Below are positions 48,590-59,255 of a stretch of 64,000 nucleotides of DNA, one piece after another (the first letter of the stretch is position 1; every line of letters begins with the position of its first letter). The DNA is taken from the NCBI GenBank assembly GCA_009760855.2, contig WPIO01000045.1, positions 874,001-938,000 on the forward strand, read 5' to 3'. Below the pieces are notes generated by a model. It was not told the DNA's origin and made no database searches. It saw nothing but the letters and a program-made list of their open reading frames with translations. The position numbers and the translations under genes are program-made. Source of the stretch: Cristatella mucedo. Taxonomy: Eukaryota > Bryozoa > Phylactolaemata > Cristatellidae.

Positions 48590-48900
48590 TTGAGTGTGCC
48601 TGCGGCTTCTGATGTAATTAGAGAAGCGCCTGACACTAACGTACACGCCTCACCTGTGGCCAATAGTTAAGCCATTGACGCAGCGCAGCGCCATGCCACT
48701 AATGCATGTTATATTTCGTGTCGTCTGCTGCGATTGATCGAGCTCTCATATACGTGCCTGTTGAAAGTAATAAAGCAGAGTCTCGTTTACCGCGAACGTT
48801 CGCCCGCTGTATCTCGGTGAGACTCCCACTAGAACAGCCGCCGCCGGAGCCACTTGTATACAACAGGCGCTGTACAAATGTACTATTATTATTGTTATAA
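48590..48900 (+). repeat. Repeat D, copy 2, with LINE-like tail
   Basis: Plus-strand counterpart of 655-935. It ends GCGCTGTACAAATGTACTAT with ATT repeats, a retroelement-type 3' tail. A' sequence directly before and the tail directly after suggest that Repeat D may be an internal part of an A'-related element. Confidence 0.55.
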
Positions 48901-48904
48901 AGGG

Positions 48905-51210
48905 GCTGGAATATGACTCTGTTCCCAATGCCCAAGTTCCCCACGGTTCTCACACCTGGGCTCCGGAACTAGCCCTTGATAAGCACTGCATTTGCATGGT
49001 GCATTTGCCCATTGTAAATTTCTACGAAAGCCCTTGCCACTTAAGACAAGAGCTGTTACACGTAGCAAACCGTACACCCAAACCTGTCGAAAATACTTTC
49101 ATGTCGGCACCAGTGAACTGCATGCCTTTTCTTACTAATAAGCTCATTCTTCCCAAAACTTATGCCTATGATGTTAAAGACTTGCCCAACTTCCTACGTG
49201 TGTGCTCACGAGTATGTCTACGTTACCCATTTGCTGTAATAATTGGCAGTCAATGTGTAGTCACTTCAATTAAGGTGAACCAAGCCAACTGAATGGTTCC
49301 TTAACGGGTATTTCTGCACTCCTAGCACCATCGGATCCAATGTGGTTTGGCGCTTTGATTTTCTTGACATTCGCTGCACGTTGCTACCAAGTCCTCAATG
49401 TCCTTGTCATAACCAGACCAGCAGACTGAATTTTTTTTAAAGCATATTAGTTTTGATAATATCAATATGGCCTGACTGCTCGACTGCAGTGCTTGCTGGC
49501 GAAACGACCAAATGATGATACCCTGTTAGTTTTTTTTCAAGATCGGACCATTACGTTGGCAACTGACACAGATTTCCCCAGTAAAGTCTCAAATCATCAG
49601 CCTGTTGTAGGTGGCCATCAGGCCACCACGTCTCGCCTAGGCTTAGAAGCAAGGCTAGAAGTTTCGTGTCTACCACTGTTGCTCGCCAGCTGGTTTCTCA
49701 TTGGTGATTCTTAGGTGGGCGGGGTTCGGCGAAGATCAGCGACTACCATTTCCTCGGGTGCTCACCATACTCGTCCGCCCTGCGAAAATGCTTGCATGGG
49801 CGCTGCTGAGTGCATCTGCTGCTGTCAGCTTTTTCTCATGCTCAAGGGCTACGTCATTAAAGTGTTGGCACAGGTGGCGAGGTCTTATCTAGTGCGAGCG
49901 AAATGCCGCCCACCTCATCTACGGACTTATTAAGGGTGCCGCGTAGTATTTCGTCGTCGTTTTCAACTAACGGCTTAACTCAAAGACGTGTTTTTGACAG
50001 GCCAATTGAAGAGCAGTCGTCTCATTTGTCAATTTGGCTTATCGTTGCTGAACTAAGTTCAAAGCTGCAGATTTATACATGGCTGGTTTGGCATCAGTTC
50101 CGTACCGAGGATTTGCTGAGAAGCATCCATTGACTGCGGAATGGGTGACTTCACACCACGCAAGCTTAGCAAGGAAGAATTAATCAATCGCAATGCTTTT
50201 AATGACGTAAAAACTCTCACTCTGTTGTTGCCCAAGCTTCATGGATTATCTGCTCGAGTAAAGTTTTGTAAAAGCGTCAGCACTTCAGCTAACTTTGGGC
50301 GAAACTTGGGTTAGATATTAACCATTCCTAACAGCCCGTGACGTCGGCCAATAATTATAACACACTAGTGTCTGATAGCCTCCACGTTGGCTCTGTCTAA
50401 CCTGACACCCCAGGTGACAGGACTTGGCTCCGTTAGAAAATCTTCTTTGCGCTGAGCTTGCACCTTTCTGCGCTCGTATATACCCAGATTTAATCTTCAG
50501 TCGTTTCACCAAAACCTGCCTCGGGCCCATGTCATCCTTTGCAATTTGGACTCACTGACATGGTATCTGCGTTCGTTAATGCCCAGTTTAATCTTCAGTC
50601 ATTTCACCAAAAACCTGCCTCGGGTGCGTGTCATCCTCTACAACTGTTGATTCACTGGCATGATATGTTTATCAATTTATAGGAAAGAATTCCGGGCATT
50701 TCTACCAAATGAATTGCAATAATTCTGCGACACACCGCAGGCGATGAAGAAACACCGAACGGCAGTATAAAAAGCATCTAAACTGTGTAGCAATCGTCGT
50801 AAGAAGTCTGCTTATCTCAGCGAGCGTCACTTTTGCGAGCTTAGATACCGCGTCCAGGGTACGGGAAGTACACGGAGCCTCCAGGAGCTTGCAGAGATCT
50901 CTTCGAGCGTCTAGAGCTGATAGTGCTGTGCTCTCTGGATTGCATCATTTAGTGCCCTTTGATCAATGCAAACACGGAGCTTGTCGGCGCGCCTTCGGCA
51001 TCGTCACTAGCGAAATCGGGATTACTCCAGCTGAGGCCTCGGAGACTTTAGCAAGTGTCCTGCTATTTAAGAGAGCATGTAATTGGTTTTGAAGCCGGTG
51101 CCTATACTCAAGGAATGAAATGCAATGCGCCGCTCGGCTAACTGGTTGATGAAGTAATGAAACTCCTAACAATGATGGTATGATATCGTGTAGAGAGCAA
51201 AGGAATTATT
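48905..51210 (-). pseudogene. Ty3/gypsy-type pol relic (RT, RNase H, integrase)
   Basis: Minus-strand fragments in collinear order, with many frameshifts and stops. RT: LAKVSEASAGVIPISLVT, CIDQRALNDAIQR, LEEIS, LLTTIATQF (51.15-50.7 kb). Connection/thumb and RNase H start: LKLNLGIYERRK, GLLGMVNI, FRPKLAEVL, VKSPIPQSMDAS (50.55-50.1 kb). Integrase zinc-binding: GYDKDIEDLVATCSECQENQ (49.46-49.36 kb). Integrase core: ANYYSKWV, MQFTGADMKVFS, GLGVRF (49.29-49.05 kb). Its 3' side abuts Repeat D at 48.9 kb. LTRs were not found. Confidence 0.85.
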
Positions 51211-51264
51211 TACAGCCAGTGTCCTAAAGCGAACCACGCCTTGGCATAGCCTACCGTGACTTTA

Positions 51265-51700
51265 TTAACCCCCCCCCCCCGGGAGGAAACTCGGCTCTAC
51301 TTGCTCTGCAATCGCTCGCCATCCCGGGACAGCGATGTCAGCGTCAGGCATCACCTTGTCCTGGACCGTTTGGTTACTTTCCTGCCGAATCACGTGCGTA
51401 AGCTGGAAATTGTTGACAGGTGCGTCAAACTCGCCACAGCCTGCAAAGGCCAAAAATCGCTGCCGATAGCAGGAAAATCCCCCCCCCCCGTCGTGGATGC
51501 GGCCATCCTTTCTGATGCAGCGAGGATGCGCTCGAGAGGGCTGCAGATTGAAAGGTCGCCAAGTTCGGCGTTCATCCCAAATGACTTTCTGGCCTCAGGT
51601 GGAAAACAGAAGCCACAGAGCTGCGTTTCATTGCAGGCACTACCGGGTCCTCGTAGCTTTCGGTACGAATGCTGCCCGCACGCACTCACGCTCTCTGCGT
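51265..51700 (-). pseudogene. Possible gag zinc knuckle/protease region of the same gypsy relic
   Basis: Upstream of the RT on the minus strand. A one-base frameshift near 51680 would give a CCHC-like arrangement (C-x2-C-G-Q-H then C), followed by ETQLCGFCF. The next frame (51453-51265) is open but has no certain protease motif. C-runs of ten or so bases occur at 51270-51279 and 51481-51489. Only position and the cysteine pattern support this call. Confidence 0.3.
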
Positions 51701-51709
51701 GCCTTGGAG

Positions 51710-52784
51710 CCAGTGGAGTCTCTTTTCAGCTGCTATAACTTGAAGCGAATATGCCAGAAGTCGCATGCCATACCAGCAGTAATATCAAGACGATTCCTTA
51801 CGCCTAATTAATTTTGTCCTAACTTTAATTTTAATTTTAACTTTGATCCTTAATTTTGTCCTAACCGGTCGGCGAGGCTCGAGAGTCTGTAAGCGTTGCA
51901 CAAGTTTAACCCGCTACCTGAATGACGGTTATGCGCCCATAGCTTATATCAAGCTAAAATCTGGCAGTGTCAGCACGGAGCGCAGAGAGAAAGTTCCGGA
52001 TTACTCTTATTCAAAGTAACGTTGATGACTGGTCGAACTAAGCCAAAGCCGACGCTGGCATGCGCTTGTATACGAGTTCGGACGATGCAGCTCTGCGGTC
52101 GCAGCTCAGGTCCCGGACCTGTTTCGAGCTGTTAATACGGCATGACGACCGCAGCAGCATGCCAACGCCAGTGATGACCAAACTTGCCAAACAGTCCTCA
52201 GATGTAGGCGTGCCGTGGCATTTCGCAGCCGTGGGAGTAACGCTTAAAAAACTAAGGAATCGCATTTTTCTCAAAGAATATCGCTCCAAATTGTATGAAA
52301 ATGTGTATTAGCACCGTCCAATTTCGCGCCACTCTCTAACCCTTAATCCACCATATTAGCTCACATTGGAAGACCTCTAGAAGATGCGATTCTATTAAAG
52401 TCATACTCCACCTACCCAGGCGTGTACTGGAGCTATCGACATCTATTCTTAACGGAGTGGCCGCAATGTTTTCATGACAACTCCGTTAAAGCCTTTTCGC
52501 GGGCGTTGGTTCCACAGTGTACTGTCTAGCTGGTGCGTCGATTAGCCGTAGCACGCAATACGAAAGCTTCTTCCCAATAGATCTTTCGGCCCGATCACTT
52601 ACCGTCGCGCAGCGTAGCGTCCAAAAACATGCCTTGCGTGTTGGTTTTCAAAATATAGGCTGGAAATTCGCTTAAAGGTTGGAAAGTTGGAAAAGTTGGA
52701 AAGTGCACTGACGCTGGCTGCCCTGAAAGCACTCTCGCCCTGAAAGAAGCGTTAAACCGATGTGATGCAATGAAATGAAATGTG
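51710..52784. other. Unassigned stretch
   Basis: TTAATTTTGTCCTAAC occurs twice about 45 bp apart near 51807-51865. Sense and antisense ORFs at 52038-52311 have no recognisable product. Confidence 0.35.
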
Positions 52785-53256
52785 ACGTATCTTGTCTGCG
52801 ACTCTTCAAAGTCACAAGACAAAGATTGCGTCACACTGGAGTTTTTTTAATTGCACACTTCAAGTCGTCGAGGCTTTCAGTACGCATACGGTAGCCAGCA
52901 GACTTCATCTCACGAAAAAAAGAGAAAATCTGAAGCATAGAAATATTTAAAAAGAAGTTTAAAACGCACGTCTTTATTACAACAGCATTGGGTGGGTCTT
53001 CGTGATTCATCCTTCGTTTGTATGTGCCTGCTTATCGGGTTGTTCGTTTTGCTTGGTGTGCCTGCTACTTGCGGATGTTACCACCAAATACTTACTTGGT
53101 AATGCTTTATATGCAGCACCTGTAAAGTGCCTAGAGAGATTTAGTTCTCTGAGGGCACTGTGCAAATGTATTACTATTATAATTATTACAGCTGAGTAAG
53201 GAGTGCTGTTGAGGGAGTGAGTAGCATGGAATTAACGGCTCAGAAGGGTTGGAAAT
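52785..53256 (-). mobile_element. LINE-B 3' fragment split by an A' insertion
   Basis: 52785-52940 matches the LINE-B 3' UTR (GTACGCATACGGTAGCCAGC, AGACTTCATCTCACG). 53186-53256 continues it (AGCTGAGTAAGGAG, GTGAGTAGCATGGAA). The gap is filled by the plus-strand A' element. Confidence 0.7.
52941..53188 (+). mobile_element. A' LINE-A relative, 3' end, nested in LINE-B
   Basis: Last codons (KKFKTHVFITTALGGSS-like, then stop), 3' UTR, AGTGCCTAGAGAGATTTAG, TTCTCTGAGGGCACT and (ATT)n. The outer stem pairs as AGTGCC/GGGCACT, a compensated version of the GCGCC/GGCGC stem of typical LINE-A. Confidence 0.75.
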
Positions 53257-53269
53257 GACGCGCCGGAAT

Positions 53270-53940
53270 GTAATGTATCTCCGCCTGTAACTCCACAAAT
53301 AATAACAATAATAATAATAATAATTCACTTGATAAAGCGCCCTCAGAGAACTTAATCTCTCTCTAGGCGCTTTACATTTGCTGTAAAGTGAAATGCAATT
53401 GAATGGTAAGTAAAATCATGCTTGAAAAAACAAACGAAATGAATAATATGGTTAGGGGTGACATGCACAGGGTCAGCATGCAAATGTGGTTAGTGGCAGC
53501 ATGCACAGTGTCAGCACGCATAAGCACATGAAAGACGAATCACAGGGAACCACTAAATGCTATCCTAAATAGGTGTGTTTTTAGGTTCCTTTTAAATGTG
53601 GTCAGGTCAGGGGATGTTCTGACGCAGGTCGGGAGGGAGTTCCAGGCTTTGGGAGCACAAAGTCATAAAGACCATGTGGGTGTTACGCAGGAGAGTTTTG
53701 TATAGCGCACTCACAGCCTAAGCGGCTTTCGGTACGCATTCGGTAGCCAACAGACTTCGTCTCACGCAACAGAGAGAAAGTGGGAAGCATAGCTGAGTCA
53801 GGAGAGCAGTTGAGGTAGTGAGTAGCATAGAAGTAGCAGCTCAGGACCGCTAAAAAGGATGTGCCATAGTCGGCAGTAGGAGAGCAGGAGAGTAGCTATC
53901 GTTGCGTAAGAACTTCGAAAGTGAGTTCCGCAGTCAACAA
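53270..53940 (-). mobile_element. LINE-B 3' end split by LINE-A
   Basis: 3' end at 53270-53299 (TGTATCTCCGCCTGTAACTC), then a LINE-A insertion, then LINE-B resumes AAGTCATAAAGACC.TGTGGG at 53660 and runs to about 53940. Confidence 0.85.
53298..53658 (-). mobile_element. LINE-A 3' end nested in LINE-B, with target duplication
   Basis: Tail (AAT)n at 53300-53323, stem-loop, 3' UTR and final codons. CACAAA precedes the insert (about 53293) and is repeated after it (about 53656). Removing one copy restores the LINE-B sequence CTCCACAAAGTCATAAAG. Confidence 0.85.
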
Positions 53941-53954
53941 ACTGCCAAGCAAAA

Positions 53955-54648
53955 GCTACCGCTCTGTTACAGCCCAGTGGTTGTATAAATCAGTATCTAA
54001 GATTAGGAGCTGTCTTCCATGGTGGCTTGCAAAACATTTAACTAGCTCCTTAGTTTGTTTTGGCTTGATTATTGCCATTTCCTTTTGGCTGGGCAACCAA
54101 GCAAAGCAACTAGGCCACTGCAGCTGGTTATGAGTACGACTACAAGGCTTGTTTTCAAGTCCCAGAGTTTTGACCATGTGTCTCCCTTGCTAAAAGAGCT
54201 TGGATGGCTGATTGTTGATCAATGGATACAGAGCGAAGTTCTTACTCTGACCCACAAGGCGATCCACGGCTTTGCACCACCATGCCTAACTGAACTGCAG
54301 CACCAGTTTCAGCCTCCTCTTGCCCTCAGGTCCTGTATAGACAATAAATTAGCTGTTTCATTCTTCCGCTTGAAGACAGTTGGCAACAGAAGCTTTAGCT
54401 ATGCAGGTCCTAGACTGTGAAAATGGCTCATACTTTTCAGCGGTTCTGAGCTGCTACTTCCGTGCTACTCACTACCTCAACTGCTCTCCCGACTCTGCTA
54501 CGCTTCCCACTTTCTCTTTGTTGCGTGAGACGAAGTCAGTTGGCTACCGAATGCGTACCGAAAGCCGCTTAGGCTGTGAGTGCGCTATATAAAACTCTTC
54601 TGCGTAACACCCACATAGTCCTTATGACTTTGTGGAGTTACAGACGGA
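53955..54648 (+). mobile_element. LINE-B copy, RT C-terminus and 3' end
   Basis: Coding region with SKIRSCLPWWLAKHL, LLKELGWLIVDQWIQ, LTLTHKAIHGFAP, FQPPLALRSCIDNKLAV and SFSYAGPRL (54055-54420 and adjacent frames), then TKSVGYRMRTESRLGCECAI near 54530-54590. The end is TTACAGACGGAGATACA at 54648. Frameshifted, but one of the better LINE-B 3' halves. Confidence 0.9.
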
Positions 54649-54649
54649 G

Positions 54650-56378
54650 ATACAATCCAAAAACAAACAGTGGTTGTCATGCCTAATTAACATCATTAAT
54701 ATGTCATTAGCTTCAGGTCATATCCTAGCACCTTTCAAAAAAGCTGTAGTCCGGGCACTACTTACGACAGCGATACTAGACCAAGAGAACTTGAGCAACC
54801 AATCTCCCTTCTGTCATTCCTATGAAAGACACTGGAACAAGTCATAGCAGATCAGCTGAACTAATATATTAAAACTGAAAACCTTGCTAGTAAGTTCCAG
54901 TCTGGCTTTAGAGATAATCACCCCGTCGAGTCAGCGTTGCTTCTGGTTTACAACGACCTACTTAGGAATGCAGACAATTGTAGAGTTTATCTGCTTGTTT
55001 TGCTTGATCTTTCGGCAGCTTTTGATACTATTGATCACCAAGCAATTCTTGAGTGCCTCTCATCTCGCCTGAGCATTACTGGCACTGCTCTGCAATGGTT
55101 CAGTTCCTATCTCAGTGAGTGACTCCAGAGTATTGATGTGAATGGAAAAAAAAATATTCGAGTTATCTCTGAAATATGGGGTACCTCAGAGTTCCATGTT
55201 ACGTCTGGTTCTTTTGACGGTTTATGCTATCTCTCTTGCTGATGAGACTGATAAGCACAATCTAGGCTTTCACTTCTATGCGGATGGCACTCAGTTGTAC
55301 CTGTGTTTAAATACCTCCCAGCCTTCGTGCACGTCGAATTCTCTCCCCTCCCTTGCGGCATGTATTAATGACATCCGCACATGGATGGCAACAAATTTTC
55401 TTAAATTAAATGATAATAAAACTAACTCACTAGTTACGGGCAAACCAAGTGCAATTCAGAAATTAGAAAGGCTAGCGCTCTCCATCGGCTCTGCCAGCAT
55501 ATTTCTTGTTGAATCTGCACGAAATCTAGGTGTCATGTTCCAAAGTGACCTATCCTTAGACGACCACATCAGCTCCAAAATCAAGTCTGCCTACTTTCAG
55601 CTACATGACATTGCTCAAATTTTGGCATGTTTAGATAAGGATACTACATCTAAGTTGGTTCATGTATGTGTGACATTCCTTCTTGATTTCTGTAACTCAC
55701 TGCTTGCTGATCCATCGGGCTGTGTACGCAGGCGCTTACAGCTGATGCGAAACTCTTTAGCTAGGCTTGTCTGTCATGAGTACCGCCGTTGCCACGTCAC
55801 TCAATTTCTCGCCAGCCTGCACTGGCTACCAGTCAAGCAACGCATCGACTTCAGCGTTTTGTCGCTCACTTTTAGTTCCCTTCGTTCTTTGGCTCCAGCC
55901 TATCAATCAGATCTATTCCTCCACCAGGCGATGCGCCGTATCACCCACTTTCGGAATCTAACTGTTTACCTATAACTCGTACAAAACCTCAAATGGTTTG
56001 GAGGCTGTGTCTTTAGTTCGTGTGCTCCCAAAGCCTGAAACTCACTGCCGACTTCCGTCACGGCATCCCCTGACTTCACTACGTTTAAAAAATAAATAAA
56101 AACGCACCTACTTGTGACAGCATTTAGTGGGTCCCTGTAAATCGTCCTCTATGTGCTTATGCGTGCTGACACTGTTGCATGCTGCCACTAACCACACTTG
56201 CATGCTGATCCTGTGCATGTCACCCTTAACCATGTTATTCATGCTGTTTATCAAGCATGATATCACTCACCATTCAATCGTGTTTCCTTTGCAGCAAATT
56301 TAAATCGCCTAGAAAGAGATTGAGTTCTCTGGGGGTGCTTTATCAATTGTATTATTGTTATTATTATTATTATTACTA
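54650..56378 (+). mobile_element. LINE-A copy, 1.7 kb, RT to tail
   Basis: Inserted directly behind a LINE-B end. Early RT: INIINMSLASGHILAPFKKA, ADQLN..IKTENLASKFQSGF. Then YNDLLRNADNCRVYLLVLLD, LSAAFDTIDHQ (54937-55122). A 277-codon frame (55142-55975) carries YGVPQSSMLRLVLL, FYADGTQLY and NFLKLNDNKT. FYADG instead of FYADD removes a catalytic Asp. Frameshift near 55920, then 3' UTR, stem-loop and (ATT)n at 56351-56378. Confidence 0.95.
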
Positions 56379-56379
56379 T

Positions 56380-56540
56380 TAAGGTGCTCACCTCGAACCA
56401 GGGTCAAGGTGAATGTATGTTCTTTTGGCCGCGGTTGTGTATTTGTTTGGCCATGGGAGTGGGCTTGAGCCCCGTGGCACACGTGGAGCGCCTGAATAGA
56501 GATCAGGCTATCTTGGGGCACTATACAAATAGATTATATA
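56380..56540 (+). mobile_element. SINE1 copy behind a LINE-A tail
   Basis: AAGGTGCTCACCTCGAACCA head, GGGCTTGAGCCCCGTGGCAC B-box region, GCGCCTGAATAGAGATCAGG, TATCTTGGGGCAC, TACAAATAGATTATATA. The middle has an extra ~40 bp against other copies. It starts exactly at the end of the LINE-A (ATT)n. Confidence 0.75.
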
Positions 56541-57282
56541 TTTCTGTCGCCAACCAGATCGTGAAGATAGCCAAGAGGCGGAGGAAATCAAAGTGGGGAC
56601 TGCGAGCTCCTTTGCCTCATGGGATCAAGGGTTGCAATTGCCGGCCGCCCGGCCCTAATCTCACCCTAATCTCGCCGTCCGCTGCAGTGGGTGCCGCCTG
56701 TTGCCGACCGGTGCATCGTTGCCCTCGTTTCATATCTAAGACAGCTGACGTGTTTTCGGGTCAGCGAAGCTGTCAGGAGTGATGTGTGCGGTTATCGGGG
56801 CCAGGCGCCGGATGACGAACTGAATCCTGCGGTCGTCGGAATTCTGACGCGGAGCGTTTCCAATGAAATGAGCGGGGCATGTTGCATCTGCCGTCACCCG
56901 TCTGGAGAGCCCGCCATTGATGAGGTCGTTTTTAATCAAGATAGCATCTCGAAAATGCATTGTCGCCATTGAGCTTACTAGGGGAGAACAGCGCTGGCAG
57001 CTGGAAGCATGACAAGTAGGTACCGACTGTTGCGTATAGGAGAGCTGACCAACGCGATGGAGAACCTGATGGAGAGCTGACCAATGCAGCCGACTAAGCA
57101 GAGTATAGCGTCAGCACTGCATGCCATTGCTTTCAACGGGGAGGCTATATCGATTTTCACTCAAGTTAATTATTCGGAGGCTTAGATGGAGCTTGTAGAG
57201 TGTGTGTTCGGTCCTCTGCTGCGAATCGTCCACGAAGCGCCTCTAGCACTGGGAATCTAGACCCACATCATCGGCTCCACGA
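56541..57282. other. Unassigned stretch
   Basis: Overlapping sense/antisense ORFs at 56691-56972 have no recognisable product. No repeats seen. Confidence 0.35.
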
Positions 57283-57425
57283 CGGCTCACTAGACAAGGC
57301 GGATGCTTGGCACGACCTCGGTCCCAAGGGCGTGGGTTCGAATCCTTCGGTGAGCGATCCTTGATTGCCGCTCCAAGCGGTGGTGATAGCCTTTAAGGCT
57401 CTCGTGCCATTATCCAAAAAGAGGC
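57283..57425 (+). mobile_element. SINE2 copy
   Basis: GGCACGACCTCGGTCCCAAG and B-box GGTTCGAATCC (about 57334-57345), then GATTGCCGCTCCAAGCGGTG and ATAGCCTTTAAGGCTC. It is the copy with the best B-box. Confidence 0.85.
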
Positions 57426-59100
57426 CGCTAAATCAGCTAGTACTTCTTTCTAGTTCAATGAAAAACCAGCCGGGCTTTGCCTGTCCAACCCTCCGAGTCA
57501 GGAATGGTTACCGGCTACTCGCTATTCGCTGCAATCCTAGCCTTCGCAGACATTAGGTCACGAATGTCGATCCGTTTCCCTCACGTAAATGACAAGAAAA
57601 CCGCAATCTGTGTAGACTTTATAGGCAGCGAGCAGCCAGAGTCAGTTTTTGCGCTCCTTTATGGCGATGCCACAGCGAGACCGTCTTCGAGCGAGCTTCA
57701 TATGGGGTTTCTTCGTGGAGCACCTCCCTAAATACTACGGTTCAATTCAGAAGACCGCCTTCTTGCGCCGTCGTCATTTTCAATTTCTTTTTCAGCATTA
57801 GGGCACACATACTGGATGGCTTTTATAACGAAACAGCGATTTGCAGCTAAAGACTTCAATCAGATTTATTAATTGTATCGCGAAAAACTCCAGTGCGATC
57901 TGTTCGTACTTTAAAAAAGCTATGCCAGCTCATTTCTGCTTGCAGTAGGAATTAATTAATTACGGAAATACCTTCCTGGTTTTCTCTCAAAGCTAAACCT
58001 CACTAACTCAGCTATGGACTCAGAACAAAACTCCATTAAGATCATAAGCCTGGTGCTACTTCTATGGTTAGGTAGCGTAAGAAAAAGCCCTACTCTTGCA
58101 ATAGTCAGTCAGTTCCTATATGGGCTGCGAAGTGAGTTGAATACTGCAGCTGGTGCAGTAAAGTCGCGGCCCTCTGTGGCTTTCAAATATATAGCATTCT
58201 CAGATAAGGATATGGATTTGTCGTCTTGAGGTATCGGCGTTCTGTTTTGCTGCCATTCTCCACTACCTCCGGAACAACTTGGCATATCGAGACAGCATCT
58301 GCTATTCGCCTGGCATGCTTGAGGCCGCCATCTTCACTGATATTTGCCACGCTTCGGCAAGGACTTTACTAGAAGCCTTTCCTAGCGCTATGTTCGCTGA
58401 CAAAAGACACTATTGCATGAGCCTCTGCAGCGCTATTGTACCTGCGTGGGCGTGACTCCAAAAGGGGTTGCAGTCTGCAGCCCCAACCCAAAGACAACAC
58501 TCCACAATCCTGAGAAACACGTTCATCGGGCTTGTATAACTTGACGTTTGACTTGCACAATGTTGCACCGTCATATGCCCACACAATGCTCGCAAGCTCA
58601 AGCCAAAGACGGCATCCGACGTCTCACGAGCCGCTTCGCCTGCTACGCAGGGAGATCTGTGTAGTCACGTGACTATAGCTAATTCTCCCGCCACGAAAAT
58701 GTAGACGCACGAACACATGCGCGAAGGCACGAAGTCTAACGAAGACAGCTGACGAGACGGATGAGAGGAAATCTTCTGTGAACACATAATCGTCTAAGCC
58801 GGAGACTGCGACCCACCACTAGTCTCGACGCTCCGTTCGCGATTTCGCCTTCTCAATTCTCCTGCAGATAAACTCTATCGTCCCGCTAGTTTTGCTCATG
58901 GCTCGAGCGTCGCGAGCCATGCCTGTGCTTGAGGTGCCATATTTGCTCGTGAGGTGCCAAGCTTGCGCGTGAACCCCACACGACTTCGATTGAGAGCCTG
59001 GGCTATCAGAGCCTCGTAGCAACATTTCCTAACCAGCGGTCCCACAGCCAGTGCTGTTTCTATGCTGCCTACTTCCTTATATAAATGAATACTAGCTGAT
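57426..59100. other. Unassigned stretch
   Basis: Short ORFs at 57477-57731, 58014-58229 (plus) and 58601-58369, 59025-58819 (minus) lack recognisable motifs. No repeats identified. Confidence 0.35.
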
Positions 59101-59101
59101 C

Positions 59102-59255
59102 CAAAAGCCTCTTTTGTATAGCAACAGAAGAGCCTTTACGGCTATCACCACCGCTTGCAGCGGCAACTAAAGATCGCCAACTGCATTATTCGAACCCACG
59201 ACCTCGGTACTGAGGTAGGGAAAAGCACCCAACTTACTTAGTGTGCCATCACGGC
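59102..59255 (-). mobile_element. SINE2 copy
   Basis: On the minus strand: GTGGGTTCGAATAATGCAG B-box region, CGCTGCAAGCGGTGGTGATA, GCCGTAAAGGCTCTTCTG. Well preserved. Confidence 0.8.

Noticed and set aside
48996-50133. Plus-strand ORFs across 49-50 kb as genes
   Set aside because: They are antisense to the collinear Ty3/gypsy RNase H and integrase motifs on the minus strand.
53975-54177. Minus-strand 73-codon ORF
   Set aside because: It is antisense to the LINE-B RT C-terminal region on the plus strand.
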